From Streptomyces cinnabarinus (GTDB taxonomy: Bacteria > Actinomycetota > Actinomycetes > Streptomycetales > Streptomycetaceae), in assembly GCF_027270315.1 (NCBI RefSeq), contig NZ_CP114413.1, forward strand, positions 9,486,001 to 9,550,000: 64,000 nt of DNA, read 5' to 3'. Below, piece by piece: positions 8,624-16,956 of this stretch. The stretch's first letter is position 1, and each line of letters opens with the position of its first letter. The notes under the pieces were generated by a model. It was not told the DNA's origin. It did not search any database and saw only the letters and a list, made by a program, of their open reading frames with translations. A program made the position numbers and the translations under genes.

Positions 8624-9691
8624 TCAACCTAGATGGCGCTGGTCCCTGTAGTGGAACGCATCCTCGCTGGCCCACTTCCACCAGCCTTCCCACACCTCGG
8701 GGGCTGGATCCACCGACGAAGCGGGAAACGCTAGAGCGTCGAGGCCGGTACTGCCCGCGAAGAGCCGCCCGTCGGGACCTGCGGAGACGCGGCGGTGTGC
8801 CCCGTCGGCCGTGGCGACGATGTACGGGAAGCCGTTGCGGACGTCGCGCGCCACCTGGACAGCCGACTCCGTGAACGCCCATTGACCGCGGGAGCCGTTG
8901 TCGGTGTACCCGCAGTACACCGTGGAGTCCCCGGACGGGAAGCTGTACTGAATCGTCCGCCGAATGCCAGCCGGAGACTTCGCCTCGGCCCTCCGTCGCA
9001 CCTCAAGGTGGATCTCGGCCCGACCGGGCTGATCCGGGTGACGCCTCTCGTAGCCCACCGGGCCGGGGTACGGCTTCAGGGGGAAGAACTCCAGCTCGCC
9101 AGTCTTCGGGTCCCTGCTCGCAAGGGTCGGGTCGCACCGGTTGAGGAAGGCGAAGGCGTCGAGCAACGTCTCGATCACGAGCCGGCCACCGACCGCCTCC
9201 CGATACGCCTCCTCGTTCCCACTGCTCGCACGAACGGCCTCGGGCAGCTCGTCATACAACTTCCAGAAAGGGAAGACGCGGTATCCGGCGGTTCCCCCGA
9301 ACACCTCCTCGGGTGATACCTCGACAACTCCAGCAGCATGGGTATCGGCGTTCCGCAGGAGGGTGAGTCCCCGGACCGCACGCCCTTGAACGTCTGCGTT
9401 TCGCGTGGCCTCGTACCGCCGCCAACCCTCAGCGCGATTGTCGTGGCCTTGGCTGCGCTGGATCACCTCAAGGTCGAGGGTGCGAATGGCCGCCAGCGCC
9501 GAGCCGATCTCCATCTCGATGGGTTCGGTGTCCACCTCCATGCCGTGGTCGCGGCACAAGGTTGTTGAGGTCGTGGCACTGGCCTCCCAGATGCGCGAGA
9601 TGTCGAGCGCCAGCGTGCGCATCTTCAAGCGCCCCTTTGCGTGCCGACCCGGATCAGTCACGGGGAACATCGCGGTGGGCTCCGAACTCAT
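8624..9691 (-). CDS. uncharacterised 355-residue protein with RNxxxH motif, element cargo
   Basis: ATG 9691 follows GGGAGAG at good spacing. The N-terminal ~130 residues are helical and contain RGLTLLRNADTHAAG (residues ~107-121), which fits the HEPN RNxxxH pattern; the rest is mixed alpha/beta with no family I recognise and ends in an aromatic-rich tail (EVWEGWWKWASEDAFHYRD). Same strand and element as the 197-residue HEPN-like gene, so the two may be a functional pair. The motif could be fortuitous; a structure prediction would decide. The protein appears full length and its codon usage is normal for the window. Confidence 0.6.
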   Translation of the reverse strand: MSSEPTAMFPVTDPGRHAKGRLKMRTLALDISRIWEASATTSTTLCRDHGMEVDTEPIEMEIGSALAAIRTLDLEVIQRSQGHDNRAEGWRRYEATRNADVQGRAVRGLTLLRNADTHAAGVVEVSPEEVFGGTAGYRVFPFWKLYDELPEAVRASSGNEEAYREAVGGRLVIETLLDAFAFLNRCDPTLASRDPKTGELEFFPLKPYPGPVGYERRHPDQPGRAEIHLEVRRRAEAKSPAGIRRTIQYSFPSGDSTVYCGYTDNGSRGQWAFTESAVQVARDVRNGFPYIVATADGAHRRVSAGPDGRLFAGSTGLDALAFPASSVDPAPEVWEGWWKWASEDAFHYRDQRHLG

Positions 9692-9869
9692 GGGGCTCTC
9701 CCAAGGGACTCCGCCGCTAGGCGAAGACTCCAGGATAGAAGGCAGATCCCTTGCCTTGAAACGGGTTTACCGGGGGTGCTGGTGTCCCGGGGTTGTTGTC
9801 TCACCCCAGCCGTTACACGACGCCCGGCACCCTGGCGGACAAACGGACAGATCTAACGTCCCCTCATAA

Positions 9870-9968
9870 TTTCTGTTCCGCGACCCAGTCCCGCGGCAGT
9901 GCCTCGTCCGGGGGCAGCTGCCGCCGCGCTTCGGCAAGCATCGGCGTGATCGGGGGTGTCAGGGCCAC
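9870..9968 (-). pseudogene. ATP-dependent DNA ligase, 5' part (33 codons) separated by the insertion
   Basis: From GTG 9968 the frame reads MALTPPITPMLAEARRQLPP and ends ...RDWVAEQK at 9870, the usual N terminus of LigD/LigC-type ligases just before motif I. The next codon lies at 7462. It starts 63 bases after the stop of the ginD-like gene, in the same direction, so the ligase may have been transcribed from the recombinase operon and may itself be island cargo. Confidence 0.85.
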
Positions 9969-10031
9969 ACCGTCACATCTACGCGGTGACGCCGGTCCTC
10001 GCGCGCTGGGCGGACCCGGACAGGGCCCAGA

Positions 10032-10439
10032 TCAGGGCTGTGATGGTGAGGAGGGCCGGCTGCGCATGGGCAGCGGGACGACGGTGGCGCCGCCGCGCAG
10101 GGCGTGGTTTTCAAGGGAGAGTTGCCGGATGGCCTCCTCGTACAGCGCGAGGGTTCGGCGCAGGTCGGTGTTCTCCTGCCGTAGTCGGCGGAGATTCTCC
10201 TCCTTGAGTTCGTTGGTTTTCGGCAGGGCCGTGCGCGTCTCATTGCGGGCCGCGGGGATTCGGGGCCGGAAGTGGGTGTCGATCAGGTCGGCGTAGTGGC
10301 GGTGGAAGGTGGCGTGGGGGATGCCGAGGTGCCGCTCAATGGCGGTGACGGTCGGTCTGCGTCCGCTGGCGGACGCCTCATCCAGGACGGTGTCGATGGC
10401 GGCCTTGACGGTGTCGGTGTCAGGCAGAGCGCGTTTCAC
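10032..10439 (-). CDS. ginD-like/DUF6262-like HTH and coiled-coil accessory protein
   Basis: 135 residues from GTG 10439, which overlaps the stop of the preceding recombinase by 4 bases. Residues ~25-55 form a TetR-like helix-turn-helix (PTVTAIERHLGIPHATFHRH); residues ~75-115 form a Leu-rich coiled coil (EENLRRLRQENTDLRRTLAL). In GInts the fourth gene is essential for recombination; in Tn554 a small TnpC has a comparable position. It probably bridges recombinases and DNA. A decayed homologue lies at 7566-7921. Confidence 0.8.
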   Translation of the reverse strand: MKRALPDTDTVKAAIDTVLDEASASGRRPTVTAIERHLGIPHATFHRHYADLIDTHFRPRIPAARNETRTALPKTNELKEENLRRLRQENTDLRRTLALYEEAIRQLSLENHALRGGATVVPLPMRSRPSSPSQP

Positions 10440-12514
10440 TCGGCGGGCTCCGGATCGTGGCGGGCCAGGAACGCGGCCGTGGCACGGTGCTGTTCCTGGA
10501 GACGGTGGCGGACGTAAGGGGCGAGGCGGGCGCCGTCTTCCAGGGCGTCCTCCAGCTGAGTGAGGTGACCGGCCAGGGCGTTGTGGTTGGCGGGGGTGAG
10601 GGCGGTGTTGCGGCAGGCCAGGGGCTGGCAGTCGGCCAGGATCGGTTGGTGGCCGGTGTCGGCGGGGGCGCGGCACAGGGCGCGGTCGGGGTTGTAGACG
10701 CAGGTGACGAAGGTCCCCGGGTACAGGTGCGGGTCGTGGCGTGGCACGATGCGGCGCAGGCGGGCTTCGTCGGTGACGACCTGGCCGTCGAAGAGGGTGT
10801 GGCGGGCGAATTCGGCGAGCCGGGCTCCGGCCTCGGCTCCAGCCGGTCCGGCCAGTGTCGGACGGTCGACGTCGGCGCCCATCTCGGCGAGGAACTGGCC
10901 CCGGGCGAGGGCCTCTTCGGCTTCGACCTCGTCGCGGAACCCTGAGTCGCTGGTGCCGGCGTAGCCCTCGAACATCTGGATCCCCTGGTGGCGGTATTGC
11001 AGGGCGCCGGCGATGGTGCCGCCGGGGCGGCGGGCGATGAACCAGGCCAGAGTCCGGCGAAACCGCCGCGTGGTCAGGTGCGGCACCCGCCCGCGCTCCG
11101 GCGGGATGCCATCCGGGCGCTGGTGTGCGGTGCAGTAGTCGTTGATCCACCTGATCAGGTCGGTGATGTCGGTGTTGGTCGCGTTGCTGTCCAGCACGCC
11201 GAAAGGGCTGCGGCGCTGGCGGTAGCTGCGGGAGGTTAGCGGCGGGGCGAACAGGTAGGGCTGGTTGGCGGGTTGGAAGCGTTCGAGAACGGCGACGGCC
11301 CGAGCGACCGGGGCGGTGACGATCCAGGTGGCCTGCGCGCCGTGGGCGTCCTCGCCCTTGAAGGCGAGGCTGTGCAGGCGGTGGCGGTAGACGCGGCCTT
11401 CGGGATCGCGTTGGACGCTCAGGCAGCCGCGCTGGAGGTGTTTGGCCTCGGAGTCGCGCATCCCGGAGAGGTAGGCGATCACGATCCAGCAGGCCCCCTG
11501 CAGCAGCCGCTCGTATCGCGGCACGTCGTAGTACGAGATCGCCGCCAGCCACGGACGGCCATCCAGCTGTCCGTGGACTCGGTGGGCAAGGGGGCAGTCG
11601 GAGTCCACGCCGACCTCGCGCGCGGCCTCGGCGATCAGTCGTTCGGCATCCAGGCGCTCCAGCCGGTCGCGGTCATGGCCCAGCAGCCGGGCCAGGTGGC
11701 TGAGGCACGGCGCCGGGTGCGCCGTGCGGCGCAGCCGGCCGATGGGAAGGGCGGGCAGAGGCTGGCGCCGGTGGCGGTATCCGTCCAGCAGCACGGCCAG
11801 GGCCGACACCGCGTCGGGGTCGGCCGGGGTCCGGGTGTCGAGGGCGGCGCGCTCGTCACGGGCGGCGAGGACGTCCTCGGCGAAGTCGTCGATCCAGCGC
11901 AGCGCCCACGTGAGCAGGGGGCCCATGATCTGCTCAGGGATTCGTTCGGTGAGGTTCTCGCCGAACCGCCGCGGGTTCGCGCGCGCCCACGCCTGCCAGG
12001 CCGGGCGCCGCAGCGGGTCGGTGACCAGGGCGTCGGGGATCCGGCTGCGGTAGGCCCACAGCATGCGCACCGCGCGGCGGTAGCGGTACGTGGAGGCGAG
12101 GGACAACCGCTGCTCGGCAAGCTCGCGATGGAAGGTGTCAAGGTCCTCTCCGCTCACCTGGGCGAGGACGCGTCCGCGGTCGTGAACCCAGGTGAGGAAA
12201 CGGCGTACGCAGCTGAAGTAGGTGCGGATGCTGGGGATGGTGAGCGGCAATTCGCCGGGCGGGGTGTCCTGGGTGAGCAGGGTGTAGAACAGGCTCTTGG
12301 CCGTGGCCACGAACGGCGACGGAACCGTGCTGAAGTCCAACTTGAGCGACTTGCGGTCGGCCCGCAGCCACGCCGGCGTCAGCCACCACGCGTCGTCGGC
12401 GAACCGGGACGTCTCCTCCAGCCGGAATTCGGCGCGCAGCGGTCGCGCGGCCAGCACGAGCGCCCGGTCGGGCACCGGCCAGGACCGTGGAGCGATCTCG
12501 ACAGGACTGGTCAC
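10436..12514 (-). CDS. ginC-like tyrosine recombinase
   Basis: 692 residues from GTG 12514 (4-base overlap with the preceding gene); earlier in-frame codons up to 12655 read through the ginB-like gene and are not used. Catalytic-domain signatures: YLSGMRDSEAKHLQ (first Arg), RRFRRTLAWFIARRP (box II Arg region, without a clean HxxR) and QMFEGYAG (candidate nucleophile Tyr), with an N-terminal SAM-like segment around RTYFSCVRRFLTWVHDRG. It cuts and rejoins DNA through a phosphotyrosine bond together with its two partners. Length and low similarity to the other two recombinases are normal for this family. Confidence 0.85.
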   Translation of the reverse strand: MTSPVEIAPRSWPVPDRALVLAARPLRAEFRLEETSRFADDAWWLTPAWLRADRKSLKLDFSTVPSPFVATAKSLFYTLLTQDTPPGELPLTIPSIRTYFSCVRRFLTWVHDRGRVLAQVSGEDLDTFHRELAEQRLSLASTYRYRRAVRMLWAYRSRIPDALVTDPLRRPAWQAWARANPRRFGENLTERIPEQIMGPLLTWALRWIDDFAEDVLAARDERAALDTRTPADPDAVSALAVLLDGYRHRRQPLPALPIGRLRRTAHPAPCLSHLARLLGHDRDRLERLDAERLIAEAAREVGVDSDCPLAHRVHGQLDGRPWLAAISYYDVPRYERLLQGACWIVIAYLSGMRDSEAKHLQRGCLSVQRDPEGRVYRHRLHSLAFKGEDAHGAQATWIVTAPVARAVAVLERFQPANQPYLFAPPLTSRSYRQRRSPFGVLDSNATNTDITDLIRWINDYCTAHQRPDGIPPERGRVPHLTTRRFRRTLAWFIARRPGGTIAGALQYRHQGIQMFEGYAGTSDSGFRDEVEAEEALARGQFLAEMGADVDRPTLAGPAGAEAGARLAEFARHTLFDGQVVTDEARLRRIVPRHDPHLYPGTFVTCVYNPDRALCRAPADTGHQPILADCQPLACRNTALTPANHNALAGHLTQLEDALEDGARLAPYVRHRLQEQHRATAAFLARHDPEPAE

Positions 12515-14328
12515 GCAAGCTCCTTCGGGCCGTCGAGCAGGTCCAGCGGGAGAACCGGCCGGGTGTGGGCCGCGGCGGCGCGCTGCGCCGGGCTGAACCG
12601 AGGCAGGATGTCGCGGGTCAAAACCGTCCAGGTCACCCCGTGCCGGGCCGTCCACTGATCGACGTCCCGCCGCTCAAGGTCCTCGCGCAGCGCGTCGGCC
12701 AGCGCGAGCAGGGCGGGCAAGTGCCGCTCCAGGACCAGGGCGTTGGGGCAGGCGAAGCAGGCCAGAAACGACTGGCGGCACCGGCCGCCGGCCGGGCTGT
12801 CCTCGATGTCCAGGCACGAGGCGGCGAGCGTGTCCAGCTCGCCCGCCTCCGCCTGGCCGAGCGACCGCTTCGAGACGGCGTCCGCGTCCGCGCCGCCCAG
12901 TCGCACGACGACGGCGCGGGCATGCCGTTCGGCATCGTGGATCGCCTCGGTCAGCACATCGGCAGCCCACTCGGTGATGAATGGATCCGCCCGCAGGTAG
13001 TGCGTGAAGGACGTCTCAGCCGTGTTGGTCAGCCGCGCGGACGGCAGGTGCCCGCCCACCTGCTTGGCCGTCCGCGCCTCGGCCGTCTTCTTCATCCGGG
13101 TCAGCATCATCTGCAGCGGTGCCCCATCGTCGCCGACCAGGCCGTGGCCCTCGGCCCACTGCCCGAGCTTCAGCTTGCGCGCCAGCTCGGCGTCGAACGG
13201 ACCAAGGTGCCCGCCGGTTGAGGCATGGCGGACACCACCCCGGCCGTTGCCCGCCCAGATCGACCACACCGAGGAAGTGCCGGACAGCGCCCGGCTGCGG
13301 GCCATCATCCGGTGCAGCAGCAGGTAGAAGCTGCCCATCGTCCTCAACTGCCGTTCAGGATCCACGCTCCAGTGCACGGTCGTACGGGAGTTGGCCTTGC
13401 CCCGGCGGCGTTTGACCAGCGTCACCGCCACCGCCCGCTCCTCCATCAGCCGGTGCTCGGCGGGCAGTTCCTTGAGCGTCTCCGGGTTACGGCCGCTCAG
13501 CCCGGCCGCGTAGACCAACAGCGGAGCCAGGTCCTGGTCGACCACAAACAGCTGCCGCGCCTGCGCGTAGCAGGCCGCCGGGTACTCGCCCACCGCCAGC
13601 CCTCGGTAATCCACCTGGACGCGACCCGTACGCGCCATCGCCTCCAGCCGCGCGCCCTGCTCCCGATCGGTATACGACAGAGCCTCGGGGGTGTCGAGGA
13701 AACGGCGCAGCAGCTCCTCGCCCGCCGCGATGCGGTCACGGATGGCCACCACATCCGAGCGGGCCGCGGTCATAACGGCCTGGAACTCGCGATCCGAGTA
13801 GCCCGGGCGTACCGCCTGCTGGGCATCCACGCCGTGCCCGGGCTGTCCGGCGTAGTCCACCACGGCGCCGTCCAGTCGGTCCTGGTCCGGCAGCACGCGC
13901 ACGATCCGCAGCAGATCCTGCAGAGACCGGCGGGCGGACGTCTCCAGGCACGTCTCCCGCCGCGACATCAGGTACCGCTCCAAGTGGCGCACCCGCAGCT
14001 CCTCCACGCGCTGCGGCGGCATGGGGAGCTGGCCCAAGAGCAGGAGGAACCGCTTGACCGTCTGCCACTGGCCGCTCGCGGCCCGCTGCGTGCGGCGCCC
14101 GCCGCCGGGCCCGATCCGCACCCCGAGCGCGTGGGCGAAGTCCCGGTGCATCCCCGGCAGCGGCAGCTCCGCGAACCGGAACACGCACTCGCGGCCGTCC
14201 TCACCGGTGAAGTGCACCACCGGCGCCCCGCCGTCCTCGGGGAACTCCACTGCGGGAGGAGGCTCGTAGAAACCGTCCGGCACGGCTGTGGTACGACCGC
14301 GACCCGCACGCGCCCCGCCCTCGATCAC
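12511..14328 (-). CDS. ginB-like tyrosine recombinase
   Basis: 605 residues from GTG 14328, overlapping the ginA-like stop by 4 bases. It has LLVYAAGLSGRNPETLKELP (Arg in the conserved box) and, near the C terminus, ETSFTHYLRADP, with a Cys-rich segment CFACPNALVLERHLP typical of the large TnpB-like recombinases. The HxxR/Tyr tetrad is less canonical than in the ginA-like protein, as in Tn554 TnpB. Same operon and presumably same recombination complex. Confidence 0.83.
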   Translation of the reverse strand: MIEGGARAGRGRTTAVPDGFYEPPPAVEFPEDGGAPVVHFTGEDGRECVFRFAELPLPGMHRDFAHALGVRIGPGGGRRTQRAASGQWQTVKRFLLLLGQLPMPPQRVEELRVRHLERYLMSRRETCLETSARRSLQDLLRIVRVLPDQDRLDGAVVDYAGQPGHGVDAQQAVRPGYSDREFQAVMTAARSDVVAIRDRIAAGEELLRRFLDTPEALSYTDREQGARLEAMARTGRVQVDYRGLAVGEYPAACYAQARQLFVVDQDLAPLLVYAAGLSGRNPETLKELPAEHRLMEERAVAVTLVKRRRGKANSRTTVHWSVDPERQLRTMGSFYLLLHRMMARSRALSGTSSVWSIWAGNGRGGVRHASTGGHLGPFDAELARKLKLGQWAEGHGLVGDDGAPLQMMLTRMKKTAEARTAKQVGGHLPSARLTNTAETSFTHYLRADPFITEWAADVLTEAIHDAERHARAVVVRLGGADADAVSKRSLGQAEAGELDTLAASCLDIEDSPAGGRCRQSFLACFACPNALVLERHLPALLALADALREDLERRDVDQWTARHGVTWTVLTRDILPRFSPAQRAAAAHTRPVLPLDLLDGPKELA

Positions 14329-15827
14329 GCGTCCACCGCCGACCGCTCCAGCCAGCCTTCCTCGCTGAAGCCCGCCGGCTCCCACGCCCCCTCCGGCACC
14401 AACTCCAGCCGCGTGCGCATCTCCAGCTCCTGCAAGGTGTGCAGGTAAACCGCCGTCGTCGTCGCCGACCGGTGACCGAGCCTGATCCGCACCCAGTTCA
14501 GCGGATCACCGAACACCCGCTGATACGTCAGCCGCTGCTGCTCGTTCATCTCTCCCAGCGCCTGCAGATGTCCCCGCCACAGCAACTCCAGCGTGATCAC
14601 CGCGTACGAGTGCCGCAGCATGTGCGGAGTTGCCGCCACGCCGACGCCCTGCACACGGCATCGCTCGTTGGCGTCGGCGAAGACCTGCTTCCACCCGGAC
14701 GTCGTCATCGGCAGCCCCCACTGGTTCAGCCACACCATCGCCGGCTCCCACCCGCCACCCACCGTGGCCACCAGCAGTCGGCGCCGCTCGGCTGCGTCCA
14801 GGCGGGCCACCGGCACCCACCGGCCGCCTATCCGCACTTTGGGCACCGCTGGGTCCTCCACCAGCAGCGACCGGGGCGTGGGGGTGTAGAAGCCGCGCGC
14901 GCGGCCGTAGTCGAGCATCTCGGTTCGGTCCCACTCCATGTAGTCGCGTACGTCCCGCAGCACCGAGACCGGCCAGTACACCGCCCGCCCCGAACTCCCC
15001 TTGGAGATCGCGTGCGGCAGCATCGCCCGCGCGTTGACGATCCCCGCCCCGGGCGGCGGCAGCTCCGGCAGTTCGAACACCGTCAGCGCCGAGTGCTCGC
15101 ACAGCCGCAGTCCCGTACGGATCATCGAGTCGGCGTACGCCACGTTCCGCGCCGCCCACCGTCCGCGAAACGCTCGCCTCGGCATCTCCGTCGCGTCGAA
15201 CCCGCACAGCCCGACATTGCGCCACAGTCGGTACGACATCGGCGGCAGCCACTTCACCTCACGTCGCCCACCGGTGTGTGACGCCTCGGCCGGCACCGTT
15301 CGCGCTACGCCGCTACCGGTCCCGCGTGCCCAGGGCGACCACGCCGTAGCCGCGCGCTGGCGGATGGGATTGGCCCGGACGAGATCCTCCTCAATCGCCC
15401 ACAGATAGAACTGGTTGACCGTGGAGACCTCCCGGTCCCAGCTGGTGTCCTCCACCCGGGGTCCGTGCTCGTCCCGACGACGCCACCACTCATACGCCGC
15501 TCGATCATCCATGGACGCATCGCGCCAGTCGCGTTGGCCTCGCCCGAACCACAGAAAATCGAAGTACGTGCGCAGGTCCCGGGCATGGGCGGCCTGGGTG
15601 TTCCACGGAGACGACGCCAACCACACCGAGAAGTAGCGGTTCAACGCCACGTCGTATTGACCCGCCGGACTGATCAGGAACGGCTGCCCCTCGGGCACGC
15701 CCAGATCGTCCAATCGCTGATCGAGCCCGGAGAACAGAGCACTGAACTCACGTATGAACGGCGTCGCTTCATGTGGCCACGCCGGGTCCCTGCGGGTGAA
15801 GCGCACCCGCCAACCCGTGATCGACAT
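14325..15827 (-). CDS. ginA-like tyrosine recombinase
   Basis: 500 residues, ATG 15827. N-terminal core-binding region near residues 55-170 (ALNRYFSVWLASSPWNTQAA). The catalytic domain is textbook: TGLRLCEHSALTV (Arg I), TPHMLRHSYAVITLE (HxxR), IRLGHRSATTTAVYLHTLQ (GH box and Tyr nucleophile). First gene of the four-gene operon; the 41 bases between its start and the element terminus must hold part of the promoter or recombination site. Its first 16 codons are duplicated in the decayed element at 7504. Confidence 0.92.
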   Translation of the reverse strand: MSITGWRVRFTRRDPAWPHEATPFIREFSALFSGLDQRLDDLGVPEGQPFLISPAGQYDVALNRYFSVWLASSPWNTQAAHARDLRTYFDFLWFGRGQRDWRDASMDDRAAYEWWRRRDEHGPRVEDTSWDREVSTVNQFYLWAIEEDLVRANPIRQRAATAWSPWARGTGSGVARTVPAEASHTGGRREVKWLPPMSYRLWRNVGLCGFDATEMPRRAFRGRWAARNVAYADSMIRTGLRLCEHSALTVFELPELPPPGAGIVNARAMLPHAISKGSSGRAVYWPVSVLRDVRDYMEWDRTEMLDYGRARGFYTPTPRSLLVEDPAVPKVRIGGRWVPVARLDAAERRRLLVATVGGGWEPAMVWLNQWGLPMTTSGWKQVFADANERCRVQGVGVAATPHMLRHSYAVITLELLWRGHLQALGEMNEQQRLTYQRVFGDPLNWVRIRLGHRSATTTAVYLHTLQELEMRTRLELVPEGAWEPAGFSEEGWLERSAVDA

Positions 15828-16021
15828 GACGCTGGACGATAGCCCGTGGACAGCTCAACAGCGCATAAATGAAGGGTGCTGATCGGCCTGCAGGACGAAG
15901 AACAGGAAGCACCGTGCCCGGCTGGCTCTGTCCACGATTTCCGACGGCGGGTGTTCAGCATCTTGGGAGGTGTCTGCTCCGGACTGCGGTTGGTGTTCAC
16001 GAGATTGAACAGCACGGTTGG

Positions 16022-16098
16022 TCAGCGGGTCTGGACCCATGTGATCGTGGCGGTAATGACGATGCTGCCGGCAGCCGTACCCATGCCGTGCGCGACAC
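16022..16098 (-). other. hydrophobic C-terminal-like coding remnant beside the IS5 element
   Basis: The minus strand reads GVAHGMGTAAGSIVITATIT and ends WVQTR followed by a stop, a plausible membrane helix and tail. It directly abuts the IS end and could be the lost C terminus of the small gene starting at 17095, but removing the IS leaves the two in different frames. The stretch 15869-16021 shows no convincing gene. Confidence 0.3.
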
Positions 16099-16102
16099 CT
16101 GA

Positions 16103-16956
16103 GGCTTGTACCGTAAATGATCTACGGCGCGGTGGTTGACCTGCCCGTTCGTCTGTTACCCGGCGAGGGTGAGGTTGTGCAGGCGGGCGATGCCGAGCAT
16201 CGCGTGGTGCACGCCGTCGCCTTTGAGGCGGCAGTCGCGAAGGATCTTCCATGTCTTCATGCGGGCGAAAGCGTGCTCGACGCGGGCGCGGACCTTGCGG
16301 TGCGAGGCGTTGTGTTCCTCTTTCCAGGCCGGGAGTTCGGCCTGGCCTCGTTCGCGGCGATGCGGGATGACCAGGCCGGTGCCCCGGTAGCCGCCGTCCG
16401 CGATGACTGTGGTGCGGCCGACGGCGTCCTTGGCGCCGGACAGTTCCCAGGCCTTGCAGTCGTTGCGGTTGCCGGGCAGCGGCCGGCCGACCGCGACCAC
16501 GAGCCGCGTGTCGGCGTCGATGACGACCTGGTGGTTGGTCGAGTACCGGTAGTTCTTCGACTTCTCGGCCACCGCGTGGTCGCGGGTGGGCACCAGGGTT
16601 CCGTCCACGATCAGCACCGTGTCCTTCCGGAATGGAGTGCCAGCACGGGCCCGAGATGGTCGACGATGCGGTCCGCCGCGGATTTCGACACCCCGAACAG
16701 CGGCGCGAGTTGACGCAGCGTGAGGTTGGTCCGCCAGTACGCGGCGACCAGCAGGACCCGGTCCTCCAGCGGAAGGCTCCAGGGCCGGCCCTTGCGCACC
16801 GGGTCCGCGCCCTCGCGCCGCAACGCGGTGATCAACCTGCTGAACTGACGCGGGCTCAGCCCGGTGAACGGGGCTATCCAGGACGACTCCGACGCCGCGA
16901 TCACACCAGTCACGTCAAGATCATCTCGCCCGTGACCAGCAGTTACGGGACAAGAC
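16103..16956 (-). mobile_element. IS5-family insertion sequence, about 854 bp
   Basis: Imperfect inverted repeats bound it: GGCTTGTACCGTAAATGATC at 16103 and, on the opposite strand, GTCTTGTCCCGTAACTGCTG at 16956 (15 of 20 identical). The flanks are CTGA and TTAG; CTCAG/CTAAG on the minus strand would fit an eroded CTNAG-type target duplication. It contains one transposase in two frames. Confidence 0.75.
16156..16913 (-). pseudogene. IS5-family transposase, in two frames
   Basis: The first frame (GTG 16913 to 16611) gives SPRQFSRLITALRREGADPV and the HTH segment TLRQLAPLFGVSKSAADRIV; the second (to 16156) gives VLIVDGTLVPTRDH, VIADGGYRGTG and ARVEHAFARMKTWKIL, the three DDE blocks of the DDE_Tnp_4 type. 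The join near 16611-16640 loses frame: expected ...RFRKDTVLIVDG is in the +1 frame. There is no A-rich slippery site, so mutation is more likely than programmed frameshifting. Family members are about 250-270 residues. Confidence 0.8.

Larger units (their letters stand above)
7463..9869. mobile_element. 2407-bp decayed GInt/Tn554-like element inserted in the ligase gene
   Basis: The left end TTATGCGG (7463-7470) and right end CCTCATAA (9862-9869) form a short inverted repeat (TTATG-C/A-GG). The ligase frame is continuous from 9870 to 7462 when this block is removed, which fixes both ends. Inside are: a leader of 41 bases plus the first ~16 codons of a recombinase matching the intact ginA-like gene at 15827, a frameshifted ginD-like gene, and two cargo genes with RNxxxH motifs. 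The recombinase bodies are deleted, so it could move only with help in trans. The sequence shows no convincing target duplication; joining leaves both lysines in KFKLDG, so a few bases may be element-derived. Confidence 0.8.
10032..15868 (-). mobile_element. GInt-like integrase module (ginABCD-type operon) with defined outer end
   Basis: Four genes on one strand, each overlapping the next by GTGA (14325-14328, 12511-12514, 10436-10439): three large tyrosine recombinases and one small HTH/coiled-coil protein. This is the architecture of GInt islands and resembles Tn554 tnpABC. The outer end is set at CGCATAA (15862-15868), 41 bases before the first start codon, because the related insert at 7463 has the same terminus at the same distance. 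The opposite end of the island is not recognisable between ginD and the ligase, so cargo may extend through the ligase and further left. Confidence 0.75.

Noticed and set aside
9692..9869. Possible tRNA or att-tRNA site at the right end of the insert
   Set aside because: No cloverleaf or conserved T-loop could be drawn; the junction is explained by the split ligase instead.
10032..11552. Long 506-codon minus-strand frame across the ginC-like gene
   Set aside because: Only its last ~135 codons (from GTG 10439) encode the ginD-like protein; the rest is an antiparallel-free shadow with Pro/Arg-rich low-complexity translation overlapping a real recombinase.
11273..12658. 461-codon plus-strand frame opposite the ginC-like recombinase
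   Set aside because: GC-rich antisense shadow; no family resemblance and its third-position pattern is the complement of the recombinase codons.
15869..16102. Small plus-strand frame starting at the element end (ATG 15869)
   Set aside because: The ATG is created at the junction, lacks a ribosome site, and the translation resembles nothing.
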